From Methanomassiliicoccales archaeon (lineage in GTDB: Archaea > Thermoplasmatota > Thermoplasmata > Methanomassiliicoccales > Methanomethylophilaceae), in the NCBI GenBank assembly GCA_900767505.1, contig CAAFZG010000038.1, positions 1 to 11,568 of the forward strand: a stretch of 11,568 nucleotides of DNA. Direction: 5' to 3'. Position 1 is the stretch's first letter; the number at the start of each line of letters is the position of its first letter. The notes below the pieces were generated by a model. That model was not told where the DNA came from. It saw only the letters and a program-made list of their open reading frames with translations, and did not search any database. This document shows, in pieces, positions 1 through 6,929 of the stretch. The position numbers were made by a program, and so were the translations under genes.

Positions 1-1023
1 CTGCTTCTCCCGCCAAGGCTGTTCACGACCGATGCGACGATGTACATGATCCTGTACTCGGTCGAGGTCCTGATATTCCTGATCATCGGATTGAGGATCC
101 TGATGCTCATGGCATCCCGTGCGGGGGCCAGTCAGGCACTGATCGTCCTGACATACCTGGTGTCGATAATCATACTCCATCGTTTCATCTACGACAGATT
201 TGACATCATCGTGGCCGTGATCGCATTGGCCGCAGTCTACTTCTTCATGACGGACCGTATGTTCGTCGCATCTTCTCTGATAGTCGTAGGGATGTTCATG
301 AAGCTGTATCCCGCATTGCTGGTCCCGGTGTTCGCGATAATGATGATCAGTCGCCGTCAGTATCGCGAGGTGGCCATACAGGCCGTGTTCTGCATGATAC
401 TCTGTGTGGCGCTCATGGCTCCTTTTTTGATCGTGGCCCCTGACAACGCTTGGAATTTCATATCCTACCATAGTGACCGCGGACTGCAGGTAGAGAGCAC
501 ATTCGGTTCGGTACTGCTCATGGGCAATCTGCTGGGTCTGACGGATATCGAGGTGACTTCCTCATTCGGATCCTGGAACCTGGACGGTGCGATAGCGGAT
601 TCATTCGCATCGGTGACGTCCGTTGCCATGATAGCAGGTCTGATCGGAACCTTCGCGATGTATCTCCTGAGGAGCCGTCGTTGCTCTGAATCTGATGGGT
701 TGATGTACATGTTGTTGGCATGTGCTGCCGTTCTGACGTCATTCGTCATTCTGAACAAGGTGTTCTCGGCACAGTATGTGATCTGGCTTCTGATGGCATA
801 TCTCCCTCTTGCGATGTATCTGGACAGGGATCGGGCACAGAGGCTGTGCGGATTCACAGTAGTGACAATAGCTCTGACGATACTCATGGTGTTCCTTTAC
901 AGCGATCTTTTGGAGATCGCCGCTCCGGGGATAGTGGTCCTCGTCATCAGGAACATCATTGTGCTGGCAGCTTTGGCATCGATGTGGGTACACATGATCA
1001 GGCCTCGGCCGTTTGGGGCCTGA
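1..1023 (+). CDS. Family A GT-C/DUF2029-like membrane glycosyltransferase, 5'-truncated by window edge
   Basis: The reading frame is open from base 1, so the start lies outside the window. Aligned with the paralogue at 9020, about 70 N-terminal residues are missing. The visible 340 residues form many hydrophobic helices. Motifs shared with the two other family A genes are YDRFD (near 190), FMKLYP (near 300), YHSDRGLQVES (near 466-498) and NKVFSAQY (near 754-777). The [RK]-[FY]-D and K-[LI]-Y-P motifs plus the multi-helix layout resemble the GT-C superfamily proteins grouped as DUF2029/GT87, which move sugar from a polyprenyl-phosphate donor to an acceptor on the outer face of the membrane. 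The donor and acceptor are not known. It ends 35 bp from the convergent GtrA gene. The family relationship to its paralogues is directly visible; the enzymatic role is inference. Confidence 0.75.
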   Translation: MLLPPRLFTTDATMYMILYSVEVLIFLIIGLRILMLMASRAGASQALIVLTYLVSIIILHRFIYDRFDIIVAVIALAAVYFFMTDRMFVASSLIVVGMFMKLYPALLVPVFAIMMISRRQYREVAIQAVFCMILCVALMAPFLIVAPDNAWNFISYHSDRGLQVESTFGSVLLMGNLLGLTDIEVTSSFGSWNLDGAIADSFASVTSVAMIAGLIGTFAMYLLRSRRCSESDGLMYMLLACAAVLTSFVILNKVFSAQYVIWLLMAYLPLAMYLDRDRAQRLCGFTVVTIALTILMVFLYSDLLEIAAPGIVVLVIRNIIVLAALASMWVHMIRPRPFGA

Positions 1024-1058
1024 CGGACTGCCCCGGATACGAATGGCTCGGATGCACA

Positions 1059-1541
1059 TCAGGACTGTTCGTCGATCGCAACGTCCTTCTTGAACACGAC
1101 ATATTTGCTGAGGACCCAATTGAGGACGATCTCCACGATGCTCGTTATGATCTTGGCGAGCATTCCGCTCGTACCCATTATAATGTTGAGGAATCCGAAA
1201 TCGATATCGATCGCTCCCAGTCCCATCCAGTCGTTCAATATCGGGAACAGGATGAATGCGACGATCCCCGTGAATATCCTGGAGCTGAAGAAGAATCCCA
1301 GTTCGCGAATGACAGTCCTGATGTCGATGCGTTTGCTCTCGAAGACCAGCCATTTGTTCACAACGAATGCGAATGTGACTCCGCAGACCCATGACAGGAT
1401 GTTGCTGATGTTGGGGTCCACATGGAAGACCCTGACGAAAAGCATGTATGACAGCAAGGTCACGACGGTCGTGAACGCTCCCCAGAACACGTAGAGTATG
1501 CCCTCACGGTGAGCTTTCATAGCATCGACTACCTTGTCCAT
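1059..1541 (-). CDS. GtrA-like family membrane protein (polyprenyl-phosphate sugar flippase)
   Basis: A 160-residue protein with four hydrophobic segments (about 16-36, 46-64, 82-104 and 127-147), the size and layout of GtrA/DPMS_TM (PF04138) proteins. Typical family signatures are FVVNKWLVFES (59-69) after helix 2 and NWVLSKYVVFKK (141-152) at the end of helix 4. GtrA proteins are thought to flip undecaprenyl- or dolichyl-phosphate-linked sugars across the membrane for use by GT-C transferases, which fits the neighbouring genes. Start choice is open. ATG 1541 lies only about 17 nt below the TATA-like element at 1558-1562, too close for leaderless initiation. ATG 1520 (153 residues) has an AGGT 10 nt upstream. 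The gene follows the operon that ends at 1594 but has its own likely promoter. Confidence 0.85.
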   Translation of the reverse strand: MDKVVDAMKAHREGILYVFWGAFTTVVTLLSYMLFVRVFHVDPNISNILSWVCGVTFAFVVNKWLVFESKRIDIRTVIRELGFFFSSRIFTGIVAFILFPILNDWMGLGAIDIDFGFLNIIMGTSGMLAKIITSIVEIVLNWVLSKYVVFKKDVAIDEQS

Positions 1542-1555
1542 CGGGGCCGAGAACG

Positions 1556-1566
1556 GCTTATATTAC
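1556..1566 (-). promoter_or_regulatory. TATA-like element upstream of the GtrA gene
   Basis: On the minus strand the sequence reads GTAATATAAGCC. It lies 15-25 nt before ATG 1541, so a transcript starting about 25 nt downstream would begin near 1536. That would favour translation from ATG 1520. It is the weakest positional match among the promoters called here. Confidence 0.35.
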
Positions 1567-1571
1567 AAAAA
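1567..1571 (-). terminator. Oligo-T terminator candidate for the 5314-1594 operon
   Basis: On the minus strand, 23 nt after the TGA of the last family B gene, there is a run of five T (CCCTTTTTG). Archaeal RNA polymerase terminates at short U-tracts without needing a hairpin. The tract sits directly before the TATA-like element of the GtrA gene, so it could separate the two units. No stable hairpin precedes it. Confidence 0.4.
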
Positions 1572-1593
1572 GGGAACTGACAGTATGCCCGGT

Positions 1594-2904
1594 TCACAGA
1601 GCAGGCGCTTCCTGTGCCATGCCCTTCACGCGTGACCTCATGGCAGCTATGATGGACAATATGCCTGCGTACTGCAGTACTCCGCCCGTATAGTACAGGA
1701 AGTCCATAAGGCACAGGCCACCGATGAGATCGGACTGCGTCCACTGTATGGCATCTATGACCCATGACGGGCTCACCAGTCCGGTGAATTCCGATAACGA
1801 CATCAGGTTGGCAGCGGTGGCGGCCACGGCGAACATGGTGGTTCCGAAGCAGAGTATGATGTACGGTATCCTGTACTCTCTGAACTCCACCATATAGAAT
1901 ATTATGAACGGCAGGATGAGAAGGATGTACTGAGGAGTTCCGGGATAAAGGAACAAGCATGTCAGGTTGACGAAGACCATCGTCATGAGCATCCTGTCCT
2001 TCGAATCCCCGTCATATCTGTACATCCTGCGGCCGAGGATCATCGATACGAACAGAAGGGCGATGTAGAACACCATCGTCCCTATGCGCTCAATCTCGGA
2101 AAGGCCGGAACCCGTCTCCGATCCCGCTCTGGATGTGATGAACGAGAAGCAGTCGCCCAATGTCCCGTCCAGGATCTGGGGCATGAACAGCACGAGTACT
2201 GTGGCGGCCGCCCCGATGCCCGTAAGGGCCACATTGCGGATCCCCTCATGCCTGTCCTTCGATACGTTCATCACATATCCTACCAGGACGAACATGAGTA
2301 TCCCCGGGAATAGCTTGAATGAAGTGGCCAATCCGAGCATTATTCCTGCGAGAAGGTATTTCCTTCTGATGACGAAGATGATGCACAGGCACGTCAGAAG
2401 TGCATTGACCGCGTCGAACATACCGCCCACGCATGAAACCGCTATGACGAACGGGCACAGGAACCACAGCGCGAACCCGTTCTCGGCCTTGACCGTATCC
2501 TCGGTCCTTTCGAGGATGATCCTATAGATGACATATCCAACCATGAGGTCCATGACAGTCAGCAGAGCTTCCAATGCCAATGCGAAGTTGACACTGGGGA
2601 CGAACGCAGAGAAGAACCATTTGTAGTCTTCGACGAAGAGGAAATCCGTGGACCGTATGCCCAGGACGTCGAGTCCGAAGAACTCTATCAGAGCCGAGAA
2701 TGTCCCCAGGACATATCCCCACGGCGGCGCATAGTTGTATCCGGTGACGTCGTAGAGGCCGTTGCCGCTCTCGAAGTTTGAGATTATTAGAGCCCAGCTG
2801 TGCACGTCGTACGTGTACGTGAGCGTGCCCGCAAGTACGAATCTGATCGCGATGCCTATTCCGATGATGCATGCGATCCTCTTCGATACGGTCACGGGCG
2901 ACAT
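1594..2904 (-). CDS. Family B polytopic membrane glycosyltransferase-like protein, downstream copy
   Basis: A protein of 436 residues with about ten hydrophobic helices. Start ATG 2904 is chosen because a GGAG lies 8 nt upstream and the first helix follows at once (residues 8-28). The frame stays open to 3081, but that part overlaps the preceding gene and has no membrane or family character. After helix 1 comes an outside loop with YTYDVHSW (30-37), SGNGLYD (46-52) and PPWGYVLG (60-67), then later FKLFPG, VGYV, MPQILDG and TPQYILLILPF. All have equivalents in the gene at 3965-5314, so the two are paralogues. An acidic first outer loop and multi-helix layout suggest a GT-C transferase using a polyprenyl-phosphate sugar. 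Last gene of a three-gene operon, 14 nt after the exported-protein gene. Substrate unknown. Confidence 0.8.
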   Translation of the reverse strand: MSPVTVSKRIACIIGIGIAIRFVLAGTLTYTYDVHSWALIISNFESGNGLYDVTGYNYAPPWGYVLGTFSALIEFFGLDVLGIRSTDFLFVEDYKWFFSAFVPSVNFALALEALLTVMDLMVGYVIYRIILERTEDTVKAENGFALWFLCPFVIAVSCVGGMFDAVNALLTCLCIIFVIRRKYLLAGIMLGLATSFKLFPGILMFVLVGYVMNVSKDRHEGIRNVALTGIGAAATVLVLFMPQILDGTLGDCFSFITSRAGSETGSGLSEIERIGTMVFYIALLFVSMILGRRMYRYDGDSKDRMLMTMVFVNLTCLFLYPGTPQYILLILPFIIFYMVEFREYRIPYIILCFGTTMFAVAATAANLMSLSEFTGLVSPSWVIDAIQWTQSDLIGGLCLMDFLYYTGGVLQYAGILSIIAAMRSRVKGMAQEAPAL

Positions 2905-2918
2905 GTGATCGGCTCCGT

Positions 2919-3965
2919 TCAGAGTTCGATGGCCCTGCAGTACACAGGATAGTATCCGCCCAAGTAGATGAATGCGTACAGGTTGCCGCCTACCGCGTTC
3001 AGGGTCCCGCCCGTGCTTCCTCTGGTAACGCTGCCCGTTTGGATATCCTTGATCTCGGATTCGGGACCTATTCCGGAGCATATTATCTGTGCAAGGTCAT
3101 AGCGCTGGTTGTTGGAGTAGTCCCCTCCGATGACGCATATCATCCCTGATCCGTACGATACGAGAGATGCGCTCGAATAGCCGTCGCATTCGAAACCTAT
3201 CTCGAGATGTTTCGTTCCGGCAGGGAGCATACTTCCGTTGACCCCGTATCTCACATTGTTGCTCATCAGGGAGAATGCGGATGTGAATCTGTTCCCGGAG
3301 ACCTCGTCATAGGCGACTCCGTCATCTCCGGAATAGAGGCATTCGGATCCGAAGAACAGTTTCTGATAGTCTTCGACCTCGGTCAGCTTCTCCGTCGTGG
3401 CGCTGTACTTTCCGATCATGTTCCCGATCCAGTACAGGCTTCCGCCCTTGTCCAGCCAGTCGAAAAGAATGTCTGATCCGCGGTTCCCGGTGTATATGGT
3501 GTCCGGAAACGCTCCGGACAGGCATATCAGTCCGCTTCTGACGTTTCCGCTCTTTGCATCTTCGCGCAGGGCATCGGCGAGTTCGGATGCGTTCAGAACG
3601 GTGATGTCGCTGATGTTCCTGTATCTGAGCGTGGGTGCGAGCTGCTCCACATAATATGCCTGGTCGAGTTCCCTCGCACCGATGGCGACATACACATCCT
3701 CGTAAGCCGATTTGTACGACTCGTCATGGTAGATGTAGACCTTGTCGACCACATCGTGGGAGCCGTTGTCCATCGCGATCGCGGAGTAGTTCTTGGATCC
3801 GGATGCGGAGACGCTGTACTCGATCCTCCCGTCGGCGCCCATCTTGGCATCTGCGGAGTAATCTGTGTAGTCCGATGTGTATACGATGACCTCTCCCGCG
3901 AGCACGACTGCTATCACGGCCACGGCTATGATCATCAGGATCCTGTCGTTCTTTTTATCAGTCAT
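2919..3965 (-). CDS. Membrane-anchored extracytoplasmic protein of unknown function, possible class I glutamine-amidotransferase-like fold
   Basis: A protein of 348 residues. A short KKNDR cytoplasmic end is followed by one hydrophobic helix (9-29) and about 320 polar residues, so it should be exported and N-terminally anchored. I see no lipobox. The middle has strand-like VYIYHD (76-81), GLICLSGAFPD (145-155), ILFDWLDKGGSLYWIGN (166-182) and, near the end, GSGMICVIGGDYS (272-284) followed by an acidic helix ending in SGI. That order resembles glutamine-amidotransferase-like (ThuA/DUF4350-type) domains, but no Cys-His-Glu triad is evident, so this is only a fold guess. ATG 3965 is preferred over TTG 3968: its A is shared with the upstream stop (TGATG), implying translational coupling with the family B gene before it. 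Its position between two paralogous transferases suggests a role on the outer face in the same pathway. Confidence 0.75.
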   Translation of the reverse strand: MTDKKNDRILMIIAVAVIAVVLAGEVIVYTSDYTDYSADAKMGADGRIEYSVSASGSKNYSAIAMDNGSHDVVDKVYIYHDESYKSAYEDVYVAIGARELDQAYYVEQLAPTLRYRNISDITVLNASELADALREDAKSGNVRSGLICLSGAFPDTIYTGNRGSDILFDWLDKGGSLYWIGNMIGKYSATTEKLTEVEDYQKLFFGSECLYSGDDGVAYDEVSGNRFTSAFSLMSNNVRYGVNGSMLPAGTKHLEIGFECDGYSSASLVSYGSGMICVIGGDYSNNQRYDLAQIICSGIGPESEIKDIQTGSVTRGSTGGTLNAVGGNLYAFIYLGGYYPVYCRAIEL

Positions 3966-5314
3966 CAATCATCCATCCATAAGAGTGCGCGGCCCAGGGA
4001 TTCCGAGTGCTCCGCTATCCAGTCTTTCGAATAGTACAGTACAATGGATACCAGGCCTATAAATTGGATTATGTTGCCCGTCGAGTTCAGGAAGGACACG
4101 GACGTCTGGCCTGCGACCGTTATCGATTCCATCCATTCCATCGCGGATACGACCCATCCCGAGGACACCATTTCGGTGTATTCCGACAGGGACAGGAGCA
4201 GGGATGCATTGTTTATCGTCACTGCTGCGAAGAACGCCCCGAATGTGATGAGGATCCAACAGCGGAAGAGGGTCTTGCTGCCGTTGGCCGCGAACACGCA
4301 GAACAGAGGCAGGAAGACGATGAAGTATTGGGGGGTGAAGGAGGTCATCGTCGCGGCGACAAGGGCGATCATGGTGTATTCGATGAATCTGATGTCCAGG
4401 TTCTCCTTCGTTCTGAACATCAGCCTGCCTGTGATGAGCATCCCGCCGATCATCAGGGCCATCCCGAAGTAGCTCCACGCCGAAGCGAATATGTCGGTGT
4501 TGCGGTCCATGCGTCCCGTGACGAACGACAGCGCGTCGATCCAGGAACCGTCCATGATCTGGGGCATGATCAGGACCGTGGCCATCAGTGCCGCCCCTAT
4601 GACCGCGCCGGCCATCTTACGGACCGCCATCCCGTCGTCCTTGTGTTTCACATACACATAGCCTACGAACACGAGGATGCAGAATGCGGGGAAGAATTTC
4701 AGAAGCACTGCCGTTGCGAACAGCATCCCGCCGAGGAACGTACGGTCTCTGTAGATCATGTACACGGTCAGCAGCAGGAGCAGTGCCGAGATGCAGTCGA
4801 ACTGCGCCTGAACCGCGGACATGTAGATCACGGGAAGGCTGAAAAGCCATAGGCAGGACGCGGTGAGCGCCTTTTTGCTGTCCGAGGTCAGTTCCTCCGT
4901 GAATCTGTAAAGGATTGCCGCGACGGCAACATCGATGATGACGAGGAACGTCTTGATGAAGAGGTTGAACTCGATCGTCGTTATCGTGGCGATGTGGAAT
5001 TTGCATATGAGGTTCTCCACGGGTATGAGTTCCGTGAAGTGGTTGCCGAAGACATCCACGCTCAGGAAGAGGTCCATGAATGCGCTCATGGAGCCCAGTA
5101 TGTAGCCCCAGACAGGTGTGTAATAGTAACCGGCGGTGTCATAGAGGCCGTTGCCAGACTGGATGTTCTCGATTATGAGGCCCCAATGGTAGATGTCGTA
5201 GTCATACGTCAGAAGGGGCATCAGAACCATCCTGACAGCTACCGCTATCGCCAGGATCGTCATGAACGGATGGTCGCGGACGAAAGCCTGACCTGCCATC
5301 AGTGTACGACTCAT
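3965..5314 (-). CDS. Family B polytopic membrane glycosyltransferase-like protein, upstream copy
   Basis: A protein of 449 residues from ATG 5314, with about ten or eleven hydrophobic helices. Shared with the 1594-2904 paralogue are YDYDIYHWG (37-45), SGNGLYD (53-59), VWGYILG (68-74), LLKFFPAF, VGYV, MPQIMDG and TPQYFIVFLPLF. These indicate a GT-C-like enzyme with its catalytic loop after helix 1; donor and acceptor are unknown. Two starts compete. GTG 5356 (463 residues) has AGGA five nt upstream. ATG 5314 stands 26 nt after the TATA-like TTATAT at 5335-5340, the spacing seen for leaderless genes elsewhere in this window, and the extra 14 residues from GTG lie on that promoter. I prefer 5314. 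First gene of the operon; it overlaps the next by one base. Confidence 0.8.
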   Translation of the reverse strand: MSRTLMAGQAFVRDHPFMTILAIAVAVRMVLMPLLTYDYDIYHWGLIIENIQSGNGLYDTAGYYYTPVWGYILGSMSAFMDLFLSVDVFGNHFTELIPVENLICKFHIATITTIEFNLFIKTFLVIIDVAVAAILYRFTEELTSDSKKALTASCLWLFSLPVIYMSAVQAQFDCISALLLLLTVYMIYRDRTFLGGMLFATAVLLKFFPAFCILVFVGYVYVKHKDDGMAVRKMAGAVIGAALMATVLIMPQIMDGSWIDALSFVTGRMDRNTDIFASAWSYFGMALMIGGMLITGRLMFRTKENLDIRFIEYTMIALVAATMTSFTPQYFIVFLPLFCVFAANGSKTLFRCWILITFGAFFAAVTINNASLLLSLSEYTEMVSSGWVVSAMEWMESITVAGQTSVSFLNSTGNIIQFIGLVSIVLYYSKDWIAEHSESLGRALLWMDD

Positions 5315-5334
5315 GGGCTGCCGTATGCTGATTG

Positions 5335-5341
5335 ATATAAC
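5335..5341 (-). promoter_or_regulatory. TATA-like box of the family B operon
   Basis: On the minus strand the sequence reads GTTATAT. Its first T at 5340 lies 26 nt before ATG 5314, which predicts a transcript starting at or next to that ATG. If used, the GTG start at 5356 lies upstream of the transcript and cannot be used. Confidence 0.45.
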
Positions 5342-5380
5342 ATTGGTTTCGGTCACTGTTTCCTGCGGACCCGATGATGC

Positions 5381-5614
5381 TCACGGTCTGCGCGTCTTAA
5401 CGGCGAGCAATGCCGCGATGATTATGATGGCCACCGCGACGATGATCAGGGGCAGATTGGACGCACCCTCTTCTTCTGTCTGTTCGACCGTCAGTTTGCC
5501 ATCGTATGAGGCCCACGATTCCGAGTTGGAAGAGAGGCATATCACTTCTGTGTCTGATGGGATCGCGAATTCTCCGATCTCAGGCATCTTGCCAAGGAAT
5601 CTGATGGATTCCAA
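5381..5614 (-). pseudogene. C-terminal tail of a BspA-like leucine-rich-repeat surface protein with membrane anchor, probable remnant
   Basis: The frame is open from the TGA at 5630-5632 and reads DGRSLESIRFLGKMPEIG, then FAIPSDTEVICLSSNSESW. This is the usual last repeat of LRR_5/BspA-type surface proteins (ESIxFxGxxP ... SW). A Glu-rich linker (EQTEEEGAS), one hydrophobic helix (about residues 54-71 from the TTG) and a short Lys/Arg tail follow, as in C-terminally anchored cell-surface proteins. There is no signal peptide and no array of earlier repeats; the three minus-strand frames upstream to about 5700 show no repeat sequence. The only start is TTG 5614, or an inner ATG 5587 without a ribosome binding site. 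I read it as the leftover end of a larger gene. A short expressed protein is possible but less likely. Confidence 0.5.
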
Positions 5615-5714
5615 CGACCTGCCATCCTCTCAGACACCCATCACCCGTAAACAGAATTTCGGAACCAATCGTGCATGAGGTATTCATGCAGGAGGCGTGT
5701 TCTGATTCGTACCT

Positions 5715-5749
5715 GCAATATTGGATCGATCTTTTCACGGATCTATTGC
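5715..5749. repeat. Imperfect inverted repeat/hairpin in the intergenic region
   Basis: GCAATA (5715-5720) pairs with TATTGC (5744-5749), and GATC (5724-5727) with GATC (5740-5743), leaving a 3-nt bulge (TTG) on one side and a 12-nt loop. It ends about 20 bp before the TATA-like element at 5770, where an operator or regulator site would lie. The rest of 5633-5769 holds no coding frame or RNA gene that I can recognise. Confidence 0.4.
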
Positions 5750-5768
5750 TAAAAAGTTATGCAGTTGA

Positions 5769-5777
5769 CTATATATT
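5769..5777 (+). promoter_or_regulatory. TATA-like box upstream of ATG 5795
   Basis: CTATATATT, with the T at 5770 standing 25 nt before ATG 5795. This is the same geometry as the other likely leaderless genes here. Being A/T-symmetric it could also work on the other strand, towards the leucine-rich-repeat remnant. Confidence 0.5.
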
Positions 5778-5794
5778 GTTTCGTCTTCGGATCG

Positions 5795-5905
5795 ATGGCG
5801 TCTATGGCCTGTCTGAAGCGTCATGATGTCTCAGTGAAACATCGTATGTGTTCCGGATTGGACGACGGCATGGGGAAACCGACCGAACTCGCTTACGATC
5901 TGTGA
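5795..5905 (+). CDS. Short ORF at a predicted leaderless start, in frame with the next gene across a TGA
   Basis: 36 codons from ATG 5795 (MASMACLKRHDVS, ending ELAYDL) to TGA 5903-5905. It begins where a transcript from the TATA-like box at 5770 should start. The frame continues after the TGA, without another stop, into the 99-residue protein at 5921-6220. The two together may be one 141-residue protein broken by a nonsense change (CGA to TGA is one transition), or two separate genes. I recognise no family. If the upstream part is not coding, this is simply leader sequence. Confidence 0.35.
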   Translation: MASMACLKRHDVSVKHRMCSGLDDGMGKPTELAYDL

Positions 5906-5936
5906 CACAGGATACCTGTGATGTGTCTCGACACAT
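5901..5936. repeat. Cluster of three inverted repeats around the ATG 5921 start
   Basis: Three TGTG/CACA-type palindromes follow one another: TGTG-A-CACA (5901-5909), CACAGG-ATA-CCTGTG (5906-5920) and ATGTGTC-TC-GACACAT (5921-5936). The second covers the possible ribosome binding site and the third starts with the ATG, so in RNA they could hide the start. As DNA they could be protein-binding sites. Confidence 0.5.
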
Positions 5937-6220
5937 TGGATGTCGTGGATGGCAGATCCGTCACTGCGGTATGCATCAAAGGTTACAGGTCCACCGAAGA
6001 GAGGAAATTCGCAATAGAGGAATCCGATTTGATTGTCGCTTGCATCGTCGACAGATCCATCAGGATCTTCGGAACATACAACACCGACATCGCAGGCAAC
6101 ATCGGATGGATCATCGGAAAGAACGATGTGGAATCCGGAGACCTCATCCTCGCAGCGGTTGCAGACGATGCATTCTCCAGCATAGATTCAGCACTCTCTG
6201 TCGCGATGAGGATCGCATAA
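5921..6220 (+). CDS. Small hypothetical protein, 99 residues, family not recognised
   Basis: ATG 5921 (or GTG 5918) to TAA 6218-6220. The product looks like an ordinary soluble alpha/beta protein: strands TAVCIKGY (about 16-23), DLIVACIVDRSIRIFGTY (37-54), GNIGWIIG (60-67) and DLILAAVADDAF (74-85), then a helix ending in AMRIA. Codon use matches the neighbours. There is no transmembrane segment, signal peptide or metal motif. A weak AGGAT lies about 8 nt before the ATG, but it sits inside a palindrome (5906-5920). The only upstream stop in frame is TGA 5903, and beyond it the frame continues to ATG 5795. It may therefore be the C-terminal part of an interrupted gene. It is isolated between the leucine-rich-repeat remnant and the 6324 unit. 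Confidence 0.55.
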   Translation: MCLDTLDVVDGRSVTAVCIKGYRSTEERKFAIEESDLIVACIVDRSIRIFGTYNTDIAGNIGWIIGKNDVESGDLILAAVADDAFSSIDSALSVAMRIA

Positions 6221-6294
6221 CTTCTGTTGTTCCAACGCAGGTGCCGTTCCGTCATTCATTTCCTTCGGCCTATTCTAAGCATAAAATCGAAATG

Positions 6295-6302
6295 ATTAAT
6301 AA
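6295..6302 (+). promoter_or_regulatory. Weak TATA-like box upstream of the 6324 gene
   Basis: ATTAATAA, preceded by a purine-rich CGAAATG that could serve as BRE. It starts 28 nt before ATG 6324, which has no ribosome binding site (GTTTTAGACACAGACTC precedes it). This predicts a leaderless mRNA. Confidence 0.45.
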
Positions 6303-6323
6303 CGTAGTTTTAGACACAGACTC

Positions 6324-6929
6324 ATGAGGTGGAGTCCTACCGTTCTGGCGGCCGCGCTGATAAGCATCGTCGCGGCGGTAATCGGGGTCATCGAGAAGGA
6401 TGGAATAACTGTCTCGCTGGCCGTGTTCTCCATCTTGATATCATGTATCCTGGCGTCGGAACCAGATGTGATCCTGCAGCGCAAGATCCTGTTCGTGTCC
6501 ATTCTGATACTTATTGTATCCATGGCGATGGACAAAGGGCTGTCATACGACGATATCGTCCTCCAGGAGCGTGCGATGGATGTCTACAATTGGGCGTTCC
6601 TCGCGGCCATTGCGCACACCCTCCCCCTTCCAGGACTGACGTTCCTGCTGCTGCAGGCACTGGCGGTCCGCTACAACGCCTCTTACAACTGGGCGCTCGC
6701 GTCCTCGCTTTATCCGTTCTATGCGCTGGGCCTCGTGGTCCCCGGATTCATCATCACATACTACATCCAAGGCATCCACACCGTGTCCCCGTACGTGACC
6801 AACGCATACGTCGGTTGGGGAGTCGCGGTCCCTCTTATCGTCTCCGTCGCAGTGGCAATGGCCCTGAGGATCTGGATGCGCCGCAACGACATCGTGATCA
6901 ACAGCAAAGGGGCGGTGGTCCGCGAATGA
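6324..6929 (+). CDS. Integral membrane protein of unknown function
   Basis: A protein of 201 residues with about six hydrophobic helices (roughly 4-23, 28-44, 53-69, 87-112, 122-148 and 160-185) and a positively charged end (LRIWMRRN, 181-188), so the C-terminus should face the cytoplasm. I do not recognise the family. The loop after helix 3 is acidic (DKGLSYDDIVLQERAMD, 70-86). The start at 6324 fits a leaderless transcript. Its last bases overlap the next gene (ATGA), so the two membrane proteins are co-translated and probably work together, perhaps as one complex. The pair is framed by membrane glycosyltransferase genes, but nothing in the sequence shows that it acts in that pathway. Confidence 0.75.
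   Translation: MRWSPTVLAAALISIVAAVIGVIEKDGITVSLAVFSILISCILASEPDVILQRKILFVSILILIVSMAMDKGLSYDDIVLQERAMDVYNWAFLAAIAHTLPLPGLTFLLLQALAVRYNASYNWALASSLYPFYALGLVVPGFIITYYIQGIHTVSPYVTNAYVGWGVAVPLIVSVAVAMALRIWMRRNDIVINSKGAVVRE

Noticed and set aside
720..1394. Long + strand frame (224 codons) across two genes
   Set aside because: It overlaps the real family A and GtrA genes, has shadow-like His/Asp/Ser-rich composition and no coherent hydrophobic or domain pattern.
2905..3081. 59-residue N-terminal extension of the 1594-2904 gene
   Set aside because: It overlaps the exported-protein gene, is Arg-rich out-of-frame sequence without family character, and ATG 2904 has a good GGAG site and an immediate first helix.
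4007..4852. 281-codon + strand frame opposite the family B gene
   Set aside because: Antisense shadow with His/Glu/Gln-rich composition; the minus strand encodes a clear paralogue of the neighbouring transferase.
5903..5905. TGA read as selenocysteine
   Set aside because: No SECIS-like structure recognised in the flanks, TGA is the normal stop in this window, and the pyrrolysine codon of this group is TAG.
6329..6925. Upstream part of the frame that contains the DUF2238-like gene
   Set aside because: Out-of-frame shadow of the 6324 membrane protein, rich in Arg, His and Pro; the ATGA overlap gives a natural start at 6926.
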